Positions 1 to 8,672 of a stretch of 64,000 nt of DNA are shown in pieces (the first letter of the stretch is position 1; each line of letters begins with the position of its first letter). A program made the translations under genes and the position numbers. The notes under the pieces are model-generated. The model did no database searches. It saw only the letters and a list, made by a program, of their open reading frames with translations, and had not been told where the DNA came from. Source of the DNA: Blattabacterium cuenoti (GTDB lineage: Bacteria; Bacteroidota; Bacteroidia; Flavobacteriales; Blattabacteriaceae); the NCBI RefSeq assembly GCF_014251275.1, contig NZ_CP059183.1, positions 248,001-312,000 of the forward strand, given 5' to 3'.

Positions 1-1091
1 TTCCGAAAATACTTATTGGATGTGGAGGCAGTGGTGGTCATTTATATTCAGGTATAGCTATTGCAAATGAGATTAAAATCCAACTTCCAAAAGCTAATAT
101 TTTATTTGTTGGATCTAAAAATCATATGGAAATGCTACAAGTTCCTAAATATGGATATTCTATAAAGAAAATTTATATTTCTGGTGGAAAAAATAAATTT
201 TTTTCTGTATATGGATTTATTTTATGTATGGAATTAATATATAGTTTTTATTTGGCAAATAAGATTATTAAAAATTTTTCTCCCAATATTGTAATTGGTA
301 CAGGCGGTTTTGTAAGCTTTCCGACTTTGGTAGCTTCTATAAAAAATAGAATTCCTATTTTAATTCAAGAACAAAACTCTTTTCCTGGTTTAACAAATAG
401 AATATTTTCTCGTTATGCTAGAAAAATATGCATTGCTTATGAGCAAGCAAAACCTTTTTTTCCAAATAAAAAAACTATTTTAACTGGAAATCCAATTCGT
501 TCAGAAATATTACAATTACCTAGCAAGAAACAAGCTTGTTTACATTTGGGTTTAAAAAAAGAAAGACCAATAATATTATCCATAGGAGGTAGTATAGGTT
601 CTAAAAGCATAAATAATGCATGGAAAAAAGGTTTATATAAACTAATTAAACTGGATATACAATTTATATGGCAAACAGGAAAAGATGATTATTTAGAAAT
701 AAAAAACAATAAAATATATCATCATTCAAATATTATTTTGATGGAGTTTATTGATAAAATACCTATATGTTATTCTGCAGCAGATATTATAGTATCTAGG
801 GCAGGAGCATTAACAATATCTGAAACATGTCTTATAGGAAAACCATGTATATTAATTCCTCTTCCATGGTCTTCAGATGATCATCAAAATAAAAATGCCA
901 AAGTATTGGAAGAAAAACAAGCAGCATTAATTATCAAAAATGAGGAATTAGATAAAAAATTAGTAGATTCTACCATAAAATTAATGATGGATTATAATAT
1001 GAAAAAAAAAATGATTAAAAATATTATTCAATTAGGAAAACCAAATGCTACAAATGATATTGTTAATGAAATTTTACGAATCATAATATGA
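1..1091 (+). CDS. murG: MurG, UDP-GlcNAc:lipid I N-acetylglucosaminyltransferase (5' end cut by window)
   Basis: MurG adds GlcNAc from UDP-GlcNAc to lipid I at the inner face of the membrane, giving lipid II. The reading frame is open from base 3, so the start lies before the window. The first visible residues carry the glycine-rich motif GCGGSGGHLYSG, a variant of the family GGTGGHxxP loop. Further on are TGGFVSFP, QEQNSFPG and a C-terminal donor-site region with SRAGALTISE. Only a few residues can be missing. It is followed after 4 bases by murC and belongs to the mur-fts cluster. The family call is secure; the only oddity is the slightly altered glycine loop. Confidence 0.95.
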   Translation, partial: PKILIGCGGSGGHLYSGIAIANEIKIQLPKANILFVGSKNHMEMLQVPKYGYSIKKIYISGGKNKFFSVYGFILCMELIYSFYLANKIIKNFSPNIVIGTGGFVSFPTLVASIKNRIPILIQEQNSFPGLTNRIFSRYARKICIAYEQAKPFFPNKKTILTGNPIRSEILQLPSKKQACLHLGLKKERPIILSIGGSIGSKSINNAWKKGLYKLIKLDIQFIWQTGKDDYLEIKNNKIYHHSNIILMEFIDKIPICYSAADIIVSRAGALTISETCLIGKPCILIPLPWSSDDHQNKNAKVLEEKQAALIIKNEELDKKLVDSTIKLMMDYNMKKKMIKNIIQLGKPNATNDIVNEILRIII

Positions 1092-1095
1092 AAAT

Positions 1096-2472
1096 ATGAA
1101 TATTAATAAAATTGATTTTTTATATTTTTTAGGAATAGGTGGAATAGGAATGAGTTCTTTAGCAAGGTATTTTCACATTATGGGAAAAACAGTTAGTGGA
1201 CATGATAAAAATGAGACCTTTTTAACAAAAAAATTAGAATCAGAAGGTATATCAATTAATTATCATGACAATGTAAAAATAATTCCAGAATGGATAAAAT
1301 CTAATAAATGTTTAATTGTTTATACTCCAGCAATCCCTAAGGATTATAAGCAATGGATTTTTTTAAAAAAGTATGGGAAAAATATAAAAAAAAGATCACA
1401 ATTATTATCTTTAATAACAGAAAATTCAATTTGTATTGCTATAGGTGGAACTCATGGAAAAACTACAACATGTAGTTTGTTAGGTCATATTTTATATGTA
1501 TCTGGAAAAAATTTTACTGCTTTTATTGGTGGGATATCTGAAAATTATAAATCTAATTTAATATTGAATGGAAACAAGTTTTTCTTAGTTGAAGCAGATG
1601 AATTTGATCGTTCTTTTTTACATTTATCTCCAAATATAGCTTGTATTACTTCTATTGATCAAGATCATGTGGATGTTTATCCTAAAAAAGAATTTTTAGA
1701 AAAAGCCTATATAAATTTTTCAAATAGAATAAAGAAACCATATAAAAAGATCTTTATTTGTGAAGAAGAATCTTTTACAGTAAAAAATGCTATTTATTAT
1801 TCAGTAAAAAAAAAAGTACATTATTATGCAGATAATGTTACTATAAAAAACAATAAATGGTATTTTGATTTTCATACTCCTAAAAAAATATTTAAGTATT
1901 TACCATTGCCAATTCCTGGAATTCATAATTTAAAAAATACAACAGCAGCATTAGCTATATCTGATTATTTAAATATTAATGAAAAAAAAATAAGAAAAGC
2001 TTTATATTTATTTAAAGGAATTGAAAGAAGATATTCCATTCATTACAAATCAGAAAAAAAAATATATATAGATGATTATGCACATCATCCTACAGAAATA
2101 AATGCATTAATTAACACAGTAAGAAAATGTTTTCCAAATAAAACTATATTAGGTATATTTCAACCACATCTATTTAGTCGTACTAAATTTTTTGAGGAAT
2201 CTTTCGCAAAAAGTTTAGGGAACTTGGATAGTTTAATTTTATTGGATATTTATCAAGCTAGAGAATATAAAAATTTTGATATTAATTCCATAACTTTATT
2301 AAAAAAAGTAAAAATTATACAAAAAAACAAAGAAATTTCTTCTATTTCTAAAGTTTTAGAAACACTTGATAAAAAATGTTTTGACATTATTCTTACAATA
2401 GGAGCCGGAAATATAGATACTTTAATTATTCCTATAAAAGAATGGTTATGTAAAAAATATGGTAAAACATGA
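1096..2472 (+). CDS. murC: MurC, UDP-N-acetylmuramate--L-alanine ligase
   Basis: This cytoplasmic ATP-dependent ligase adds L-alanine to UDP-MurNAc, the first amino acid of the peptidoglycan stem. The 458 residues are full length for the family. Visible motifs are the N-terminal nucleotide-sugar loop GIGGIGMSSLA (about 13-23), the Mur-ligase P-loop GGTHGKTTT (117-125), EADEFDRSF, the region around HNLKNTTAALA, and DDYAHHPTE in the C-terminal domain. It starts 4 bases after murG, and its TGA overlaps the ATG of ftsQ (ATGA), so the genes are probably translationally coupled. Confidence 0.97.
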   Translation: MNINKIDFLYFLGIGGIGMSSLARYFHIMGKTVSGHDKNETFLTKKLESEGISINYHDNVKIIPEWIKSNKCLIVYTPAIPKDYKQWIFLKKYGKNIKKRSQLLSLITENSICIAIGGTHGKTTTCSLLGHILYVSGKNFTAFIGGISENYKSNLILNGNKFFLVEADEFDRSFLHLSPNIACITSIDQDHVDVYPKKEFLEKAYINFSNRIKKPYKKIFICEEESFTVKNAIYYSVKKKVHYYADNVTIKNNKWYFDFHTPKKIFKYLPLPIPGIHNLKNTTAALAISDYLNINEKKIRKALYLFKGIERRYSIHYKSEKKIYIDDYAHHPTEINALINTVRKCFPNKTILGIFQPHLFSRTKFFEESFAKSLGNLDSLILLDIYQAREYKNFDINSITLLKKVKIIQKNKEISSISKVLETLDKKCFDIILTIGAGNIDTLIIPIKEWLCKKYGKT

Positions 2473-3206
2473 AAAAAAATCAAGTTTTATTTATTTTTAT
2501 TTTATTATTATATATAATATTTATAACATTTCTCATTTTTTTCTCTATAAAAATGCATAGAAACAGAAAAATTAAAAAATTACATATTATTATTATGAAT
2601 ACAGCATATAATAAACATTTTTTGGATGAAAAAATGATTAAAAATATTCTCTTTAATAAAAATAAATATAAAAATATTGATAATAAAATTGGTGAAATAT
2701 GTGTATTGGAAATGGAGAATAAATTAAATAATTATCCTTTTATTAAAAAATCAGAGGTATTTATTAGTGTAGATGGAACTATTAATATAAATATTTTACA
2801 AAAAGAACCAATTTTAAGAATAAAAAATGGAAAAAAAGAATTTTATCTTACAAAAGATTCTGAAGAATTAGAGATATATCCTTTTTATTCATCAAATGTA
2901 ATTTTAGCTAAAGGCCCTTTTTCAAAAGAAGAAAAAAAATATTTACTAGAATTAGTGGAATTTATAAATTATGATAATTTACTGAAAAATCAAATTATTA
3001 GTATAAAAAAAAAGGAAGATAATTCATTTATTTTGATTCCAAAGATAGGAAATCATTATATTATGTTAGGGAATATGAAAGATTTTAAAGACAAATTGTA
3101 TAAATTAAAATCATTTTATAAACAATATCTAAATAAAATCAGTCTTGATCAATATAAAATTGTTGATTTACAATATAAAAATCAAATAGTAGCAAAAAAA
3201 AGATAA
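2469..3206 (+). CDS. ftsQ: FtsQ-type cell division protein
   Basis: Recognised mainly by position between murC and ftsA and by architecture. There is a short basic N-terminus, one hydrophobic helix (about residues 7-28), then a POTRA-like periplasmic region (about 35-110, ending in PILRIKNGKKEFYL) and a low-complexity lysine-rich C-terminal part. FtsQ bridges early and late divisome proteins. At 245 aa it is close to flavobacterial FtsQ length. Sequence conservation is weak, as usual for this family, so the name rests on synteny plus topology. It overlaps the end of murC by 4 bases and is 4 bases from ftsA. Confidence 0.85.
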   Translation: MKKNQVLFIFILLLYIIFITFLIFFSIKMHRNRKIKKLHIIIMNTAYNKHFLDEKMIKNILFNKNKYKNIDNKIGEICVLEMENKLNNYPFIKKSEVFISVDGTININILQKEPILRIKNGKKEFYLTKDSEELEIYPFYSSNVILAKGPFSKEEKKYLLELVEFINYDNLLKNQIISIKKKEDNSFILIPKIGNHYIMLGNMKDFKDKLYKLKSFYKQYLNKISLDQYKIVDLQYKNQIVAKKR

Positions 3207-3210
3207 GTCT

Positions 3211-4596
3211 ATGGAATATCAAGATCTAGCTATAGGTTTAGATGTAGGGACTACAAAGATCGTAGCTATGGTAGGAAGGAGAAATGAATATAATAAAATT
3301 GAAATATTAGGAATAGGTAGATCTAAAAGTATAGGAGTACATATAGGAGTGGTAAGTAATATAACTCAAACTATTGAATCTATACGGGAAGCAGTATCTG
3401 AAGCAGAACATAGTTCTGGATTAAAAATTAAGGAAGTTATTGTTGGAATTGCAGGACAACATATCAGAAGTTTACAACATAACGATTATATTACCAGATT
3501 AGATTTTGAAAATGTAATTAATCAAAAAGATATACAAAAACTAATAGATCAAGTGCATAAATTAGTAATGTTACCAGGAGAAGAAATTCTTCATGTTCTT
3601 CCACAGGAGTATAAAGTAGATAGTCAATCTGAAATTAGTGAACCTATAGGAATGTACGGAAGTCGTTTAGAAGCTAATTTTCATGTTGTAGTAGGACAAA
3701 TTTCTTCTATTAGAAATATTGGAAGATGTGTTAAGGCCGCTGGGTTGAGTTTATCTGGAATAACATTAGAACCTTTAGCTTCTGCAGAAGCAGTTTTGAA
3801 TAAAGAAGAAAGAGAAGCTGGGGTTGCTTTAGTTGATATAGGAGGTGGCACTACAGACATTGCTATCTTCAAAGACAATATTATTCGTCATACAGCTGTA
3901 ATTCCTTTTGGTGGAAATGTAATAACTGAAAATATTAAGACAGATTGCCTAATTATTGAAAGGCAAGCAGAACTATTAAAGATAAAATTTGGATCTGCAT
4001 GGCCAGGAGAAAATAAAGATACAGAAATTGTTTGTATTCCAGGGTTAAGAGGGCGTGATCCTAAAGAAATTTCTTTGAAACGTCTTTCTCAAATTATACA
4101 TACACGTGTATGTGAAATATTAGAACATGTTAATGTAGAAATCAACAACTATGGAAATGAAGAACAAAAAAAAAGACTCATCGCTGGATTGGTAATGACA
4201 GGTGGGGGATCACAATTAAAACATATTCGTCCTTTGACAGAATATATAACGGGAATGGATGTACGTATAGGTTATTCTAATGAACATATATCAGGTGGAG
4301 AAAATGGATTCATAAGAAACCCTGAGTATGCAACTGCTATAGGATTGGTTATTAAAGGTCTTGATGATAAGAGAAAATATTTTTACGGAAAAGATTCTAT
4401 AGTACATCAAAATGAAAAAGATCAAAATTATGAACTTTTTACTAAAAAATTTTATAACAGAGAACAATATAAGTTAAATTATGATGAAAATTCAAATAAT
4501 TCTTCTTTAAAGAAAAGAAAAAATAAAACAAGATTAAAGTCTTTTATTGAAATTTGGGCAGATAAATTCCGGAAAATATTGAATGATACAGAATAA
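3211..4596 (+). CDS. ftsA: FtsA, actin-like membrane tether for FtsZ
   Basis: FtsA is an ATP-binding actin-fold protein that anchors FtsZ filaments to the membrane. The phosphate-1 loop DVGTTKIVAMVG (about 10-21), phosphate-2 loop VDIGGGTTDIAIF (about 208-220) and adenosine motif VMTGGGSQL are all present. The C-terminus ends in an amphipathic stretch (about 440-457, with FIEIWADKFRKIL) of the kind that inserts into the membrane, preceded by a charged linker. The length of 461 aa is normal. The gene is 4 bases after ftsQ and 6 bases before ftsZ, so all three are probably one operon. Confidence 0.97.
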   Translation: MEYQDLAIGLDVGTTKIVAMVGRRNEYNKIEILGIGRSKSIGVHIGVVSNITQTIESIREAVSEAEHSSGLKIKEVIVGIAGQHIRSLQHNDYITRLDFENVINQKDIQKLIDQVHKLVMLPGEEILHVLPQEYKVDSQSEISEPIGMYGSRLEANFHVVVGQISSIRNIGRCVKAAGLSLSGITLEPLASAEAVLNKEEREAGVALVDIGGGTTDIAIFKDNIIRHTAVIPFGGNVITENIKTDCLIIERQAELLKIKFGSAWPGENKDTEIVCIPGLRGRDPKEISLKRLSQIIHTRVCEILEHVNVEINNYGNEEQKKRLIAGLVMTGGGSQLKHIRPLTEYITGMDVRIGYSNEHISGGENGFIRNPEYATAIGLVIKGLDDKRKYFYGKDSIVHQNEKDQNYELFTKKFYNREQYKLNYDENSNNSSLKKRKNKTRLKSFIEIWADKFRKILNDTE

Positions 4597-4602
4597 TAAA
4601 CA

Positions 4603-5940
4603 ATGAAAAAAGAAGATTTTATAAAAAAACAATTTGGATTTTCTAAGAACCGTTCATCTGCAATAAAAGTAATTGGAGTTGGTGGTGGAGGTAGTAATGC
4701 TTTAAGTCATATGTTTGAACAAGGAATAAATGGAGTAGATTTTATCGCATGCAATACAGATGCTCAAGCATTAAGAAATAATCCAGTTCCTATAAAAATT
4801 CAATTAGGTGCTTCTATTACAGAAGGATTAGGAGCTGGAGCTGATCCAGAAGTAGGAGAAAAAGCAGCATTAGAAAGTTTAGAAGAAATAAAAAGTGTTT
4901 TAGACTCTAATACAAAAATGACCTTTATTACAGCTGGGATGGGAGGTGGAACAGGAACAGGAGCAGCTCCAATTATTGCAGGAATTTCTAAAGAAAAAGG
5001 AATTTTAACGGTAGGTATAGTTACAATACCTTTTCATTTTGAAGGAAAAATTAGATTAAAACAAGCAAAAACTGGAATAGAATCATTAAGGAAAAATGTA
5101 GATTCACTTATTGTAATTAATAATGATAAATTAAGGGAATTATATGGAAATTTAGGATTTAAGGCTGGATTTGCGAAAGCAGATGAAGTACTCACTACTG
5201 CAGCTAAAGGAATTGCTGAGGTAATTACCCATCATTATAAACAAAATATAGATTTAAGAGATACTAGGACAGTACTTAAGGAAAGTGGAACTGCAGTAAT
5301 GGGATCAGCGATATCTGTTGGAGAAAATAGAGCTAAAGATGCTGTAGTACAAGCATTAGATTCTCCATTATTAAATGATAATAAAATTACTGGAGCAAAA
5401 AACGTATTACTTCTCATAGTTTCAGGAAAAATAGAAATTACCATAGACGAAATTGGAATTATAAGTGATTATATTCAATCAGAAGCTGGAAATAATGCAA
5501 ATATTATCATGGGAATAGGAGAAGATGAAAAGTTAGAAGAAAGCATATCAGTAACTATTGTAGCAACTGGATTTCCTACAGAAGTACAAAGAGCTATTAA
5601 TCATGAAGAAAAAAAAATATTTCATAGGTTAGAAGAACCTTATGAAAGAAAAATAACTAGTAAAGTTAATTCATACTCTTATAGTAAAGAAGATCCTTTT
5701 TTTTCTAAAAAAAAATATTCTGAAAATTTAGAAGAGGATTATAATTATAAAAATCAACATTTTACATTGAAGAAAAATATTTTTGATAAATCCATAAATT
5801 CAAATTTATGGATTGAAAATAAAAATAAAAAAGATTCTTTAGAAAGCTATTTCGATTTTCCTATTTCATCATGTAAAAATGACAACAAAAACAAAAAAAA
5901 TATAAAACACATTAGAAAAAAAGAAGATAGTAAAGAATAA
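4603..5940 (+). CDS. ftsZ: FtsZ, tubulin-like division GTPase
   Basis: FtsZ polymerises into the division ring. The globular domain is intact: GVGGGGSNA near the N-terminus, the tubulin signature GGGTGTGAAP (114-123), the T7 loop NIDLRDTRTVL, and the rest to about residue 330. The tail (about 335-445) is low-complexity and rich in Lys, Asn and Ser. I cannot see the usual short conserved C-terminal peptide (D/E-I-P-x-F/Y-L-R type) that binds FtsA; the protein ends in a basic stretch. Whether a diverged peptide still works cannot be told from sequence. Confidence 0.97.
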   Translation: MKKEDFIKKQFGFSKNRSSAIKVIGVGGGGSNALSHMFEQGINGVDFIACNTDAQALRNNPVPIKIQLGASITEGLGAGADPEVGEKAALESLEEIKSVLDSNTKMTFITAGMGGGTGTGAAPIIAGISKEKGILTVGIVTIPFHFEGKIRLKQAKTGIESLRKNVDSLIVINNDKLRELYGNLGFKAGFAKADEVLTTAAKGIAEVITHHYKQNIDLRDTRTVLKESGTAVMGSAISVGENRAKDAVVQALDSPLLNDNKITGAKNVLLLIVSGKIEITIDEIGIISDYIQSEAGNNANIIMGIGEDEKLEESISVTIVATGFPTEVQRAINHEEKKIFHRLEEPYERKITSKVNSYSYSKEDPFFSKKKYSENLEEDYNYKNQHFTLKKNIFDKSINSNLWIENKNKKDSLESYFDFPISSCKNDNKNKKNIKHIRKKEDSKE

Positions 5941-5987
5941 TAATTATACAATTTTGAAAAAAAAAATACAATATCACTTGTTTTATT

Positions 5988-7370
5988 ATGGAGTATCCTA
6001 ATATTCCTAAAGGAACCAGAGATTTTTCTTCTGTTGATATAATAAATAGAAATTTTTTAATTAAAATTATTAAAAATCATTTTAAACTTTTTGGATTTTA
6101 TCCTATAGAAACTCCATCTTTTGAAAATATTTCCACTTTTACTGGAAAATATGGAGATGAAGGAGATAATTTAATTTTTAAAATTCTTCATTCAGGTAAC
6201 TTTTTAGAAAAAAATATTTCACATGTTTTAAAAAAAGTCCAAAATGATGAATTAAAAATAGAAAATTATACTAAATATCTGTCTAACAAAGCTCTTAGAT
6301 ATGATTTGACAGTACCTTTTATACGTTATGTAATTATGCATAAAAATCAAATTGTTTTTCCTTTTAAACGATATCAAATACAACCAGTATGGCGTGCAGA
6401 AAAACCTCAAAAAGGAAGATATAGGGAATTTTATCAATGTGATGCGGATATTATATCATATTATTCTTCCTTATGGGAGGAAATAGAATTGCTTAAACTT
6501 TGTGATGATATCTTTACTGAACTAAATTTTACTGTTAAAATATATATTAACCACATAAATATTTTAAAAGGATTAGCAGAAATAATTGGATTAAAACAAC
6601 ATTTATGGAAAGATTTTATTACATCTTTAGATAAATGGGATAAAATAGGAAAAGATTTAGTTAAAAAAGAAATGATTAGAAAAGGTATTCCATCAAAATT
6701 ATTTGATAAAATTTCGTTTATTTTAGATATGAAACAAAATTTTAATGAAAAAGAACAATATATAACTACATTGTTTAAAAATTCTGAAAATGTAAATAAA
6801 GGAATTAAAGATTTGAAATTTATTTTTAAAACAATAGAAAAAATTTCTTTAAAAAATATAATATTGGAATGGAATATTTCTTTAGCAAGAGGTATGAGCT
6901 ATTATACTGGTACAATTTGGGAAATATTTCCTTATGGTAGTAAGAAACACTTTTCAATTGGTGGTGGTGGGAGGTATGATTTAGCAAATTCATTCGGAAT
7001 AAAAAATATTTCAGGAATAGGAATTTCTTTAGGATTAGATAGAATTCATTTATCTATGATGAAAAAAAATTTATTTAAAAATAGTTATTATCCTTCAAAA
7101 GTTTTATTTCTTAATTTTGGAGAAGAAGAAGTACTGTATTCATATAAATTTATAAATATTTTGAGAAAAAAAGGAATATCCACTCAGTTGTATCCTAATA
7201 AAATTAAAATAAGTAAACAGTTTAGATTCGCTAATAAAAATAACATTCCATTTGTTATTATTATAGGAAAAAATGAAATAAAAAATAAAAATATAAAAAT
7301 AAAAGATTTAAAAAAAGGAATAGAAAAAGAATATGATAATATCAATGATATTGTGAATCAATTAAATTAA
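5988..7370 (+). CDS. hisS: HisRS, histidyl-tRNA synthetase
   Basis: This class II synthetase charges tRNA-His. The N-terminus PNIPKGTRDF, motif 1 region GFYPIETPSFE, motif 2 with REFYQCDAD (about 145-153), the histidine loop ARGMSYYTGT and motif 3 ISGIGISLGLDR are all present, followed by an anticodon-binding domain. 460 aa is normal for Bacteroidetes. The start ATG opens the conserved MEYPNIPKG sequence. A 47-base gap separates it from ftsZ. Its last 29 bases overlap the convergent pnuC gene. The matching tRNA-His lies at 27882. Confidence 0.96.
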   Translation: MEYPNIPKGTRDFSSVDIINRNFLIKIIKNHFKLFGFYPIETPSFENISTFTGKYGDEGDNLIFKILHSGNFLEKNISHVLKKVQNDELKIENYTKYLSNKALRYDLTVPFIRYVIMHKNQIVFPFKRYQIQPVWRAEKPQKGRYREFYQCDADIISYYSSLWEEIELLKLCDDIFTELNFTVKIYINHINILKGLAEIIGLKQHLWKDFITSLDKWDKIGKDLVKKEMIRKGIPSKLFDKISFILDMKQNFNEKEQYITTLFKNSENVNKGIKDLKFIFKTIEKISLKNIILEWNISLARGMSYYTGTIWEIFPYGSKKHFSIGGGGRYDLANSFGIKNISGIGISLGLDRIHLSMMKKNLFKNSYYPSKVLFLNFGEEEVLYSYKFINILRKKGISTQLYPNKIKISKQFRFANKNNIPFVIIIGKNEIKNKNIKIKDLKKGIEKEYDNINDIVNQLN

Positions 7371-7989
7371 TATTATTTATTGCTATTTTTTTCCAAATTA
7401 AAAATCCTTCTACAGCTAAAAAAAAAAGAATTATAAATAAAATTGCAGTAAATAAAAATCCTTTTATAAAATATATTGGAACTGAAATTGCATTTCCAAT
7501 AATCCAAAAAATCCAATTTTCTACTTTTTTTATTGACATTTGATACATACCAGAAAAAAAAATTCCAGTTGTTAATACATCAATCCAATCATAATTACAT
7601 GTTAATTTTCCATTAAAATAATAAATTGATGTACTTAAAATTACAGTAGTTAAAAATAAAACCAATGTATGTAAATAATCTTTTTTATTGCAAAAAGAAA
7701 TATATATTATTTTTTCTTTTCTATTTTTCCACATATACCAACCATAAATACTCATTGTTGTATAATATATATTAATTATAAAATCTCCATAAAGACCAGT
7801 AACATAAGTCAAATAACAGTAGATAATAGTACTTATTATTCCTATTGGATATACTAATATATTATTTTTTTTGGCTAAAATAACACTAACTATTGTAAAT
7901 ATAACTGCAAAAAACTCTAAAGTGATAGAGATAAAATTATTATTAAAATACAGAAATAATTGTATATAATTTTCATAAATATTGTTCAT
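7342..7989 (-). CDS. pnuC: PnuC-type nicotinamide riboside/NMN transporter
   Basis: An inner-membrane protein of 215 aa with about seven hydrophobic helices. It carries the family core GLYGDFIINIYYTTMSIYGWYMW (shown in part: YTTMSIYGWYMW, about 79-90) and the later region with NWIFWIIGNAISVPIYF. PnuC proteins import a pyridine-nucleotide precursor by facilitated diffusion. The upstream phosphopantetheinyl transferase gene ends in an ATGA overlap with its start, so the two are coupled. The 3' end overlaps hisS by 29 bases on the opposite strand. Its substrate matters here because nadD, the next NAD-related gene in the window, is frameshifted. The exact substrate (nicotinamide riboside, NMN or a related compound such as thiamine for PnuT) is inferred. 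Confidence 0.85.
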   Translation of the reverse strand: MNNIYENYIQLFLYFNNNFISITLEFFAVIFTIVSVILAKKNNILVYPIGIISTIIYCYLTYVTGLYGDFIINIYYTTMSIYGWYMWKNRKEKIIYISFCNKKDYLHTLVLFLTTVILSTSIYYFNGKLTCNYDWIDVLTTGIFFSGMYQMSIKKVENWIFWIIGNAISVPIYFIKGFLFTAILFIILFFLAVEGFLIWKKIAINNINLIDSQYH

Positions 7990-8627
7990 ATACTATAATC
8001 TATAATATAAACTAGATAATGCTCTTCTATTTTCCTATAAAATGCATAAAATTTTCTACAATATGATTTATTTATGATCCAACATGGTATACAATAATCT
8101 TTATTTAAACAAAAAGGAGAAACTTTATAATTAATTAAAAAATTATAATAAGTTCCGCCTAATAATTTAAATAAACTTTCTTTTACACCCCATATTATGT
8201 GAAGATAATCTTCTTCGTAATTTGGATGAATAAACATAAACTCATCTTTCCTAACGAACTTTTTTTTTATTTTAATTATTTTTTTATCCTTTCTCAACTT
8301 CTCTATATCTATACCTATTTTATAAATACTCACAGCTACAGCTATTTTTTCATAAGAATGACTGAATGAAACATATTTTTTATTTCCCTCAAAAAAAGGT
8401 TTATTTTTTTTATTGTATAATATTCTATTTTTTATTCCTATACATTTTAAGGCATAACGAACTCCTATAAATTCTCTCTTTTTTTTTTTTGTTAGAGAAC
8501 AAAAAAATAACTTATCTTCTTTAGATAAGTGAATTTTTTTTAAAAAAAATTGTTCAGAGTATTGTTTCCATTTTAAAACTATAATCTTTGTATGAAATTT
8601 TATACAAATCATACTCTTTAATCTCAT
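7986..8627 (-). CDS. 4'-phosphopantetheinyl transferase (Sfp/AcpT superfamily)
   Basis: It transfers 4'-phosphopantetheine from CoA to a carrier protein, here presumably fatty-acid ACP. Two diagnostic motifs are visible: GIDIEKLR (about 104-111), with the Mg-binding Asp and Glu, and WGVKESLFKLLGG (about 146-158), with the catalytic WxxKE(S/A)xxK. Length 213 aa fits the Sfp type. The first ATG gives MRLKSMICIKF; the second ATG (8612) is an alternative start. A run of 12 A residues on the coding strand (8479-8490) encodes part of a poly-Lys stretch and stays in frame. No AcpS-type enzyme is in the window, so this may be the only such transferase, but that is inference. Confidence 0.88.
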   Translation of the reverse strand: MRLKSMICIKFHTKIIVLKWKQYSEQFFLKKIHLSKEDKLFFCSLTKKKKREFIGVRYALKCIGIKNRILYNKKNKPFFEGNKKYVSFSHSYEKIAVAVSIYKIGIDIEKLRKDKKIIKIKKKFVRKDEFMFIHPNYEEDYLHIIWGVKESLFKLLGGTYYNFLINYKVSPFCLNKDYCIPCWIINKSYCRKFYAFYRKIEEHYLVYIIDYSI

Positions 8628-8672
8628 AGTTTTTTCTATTATTGTTGAAAAATGTTCTATTTTATTTGTATT

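Noticed and set aside
7342-7370. The hisS-pnuC overlap as a sign of a frameshift in either gene
   Set aside because: Both proteins have family-typical lengths and end after their conserved domains, so this is only a tail-to-tail overlap.
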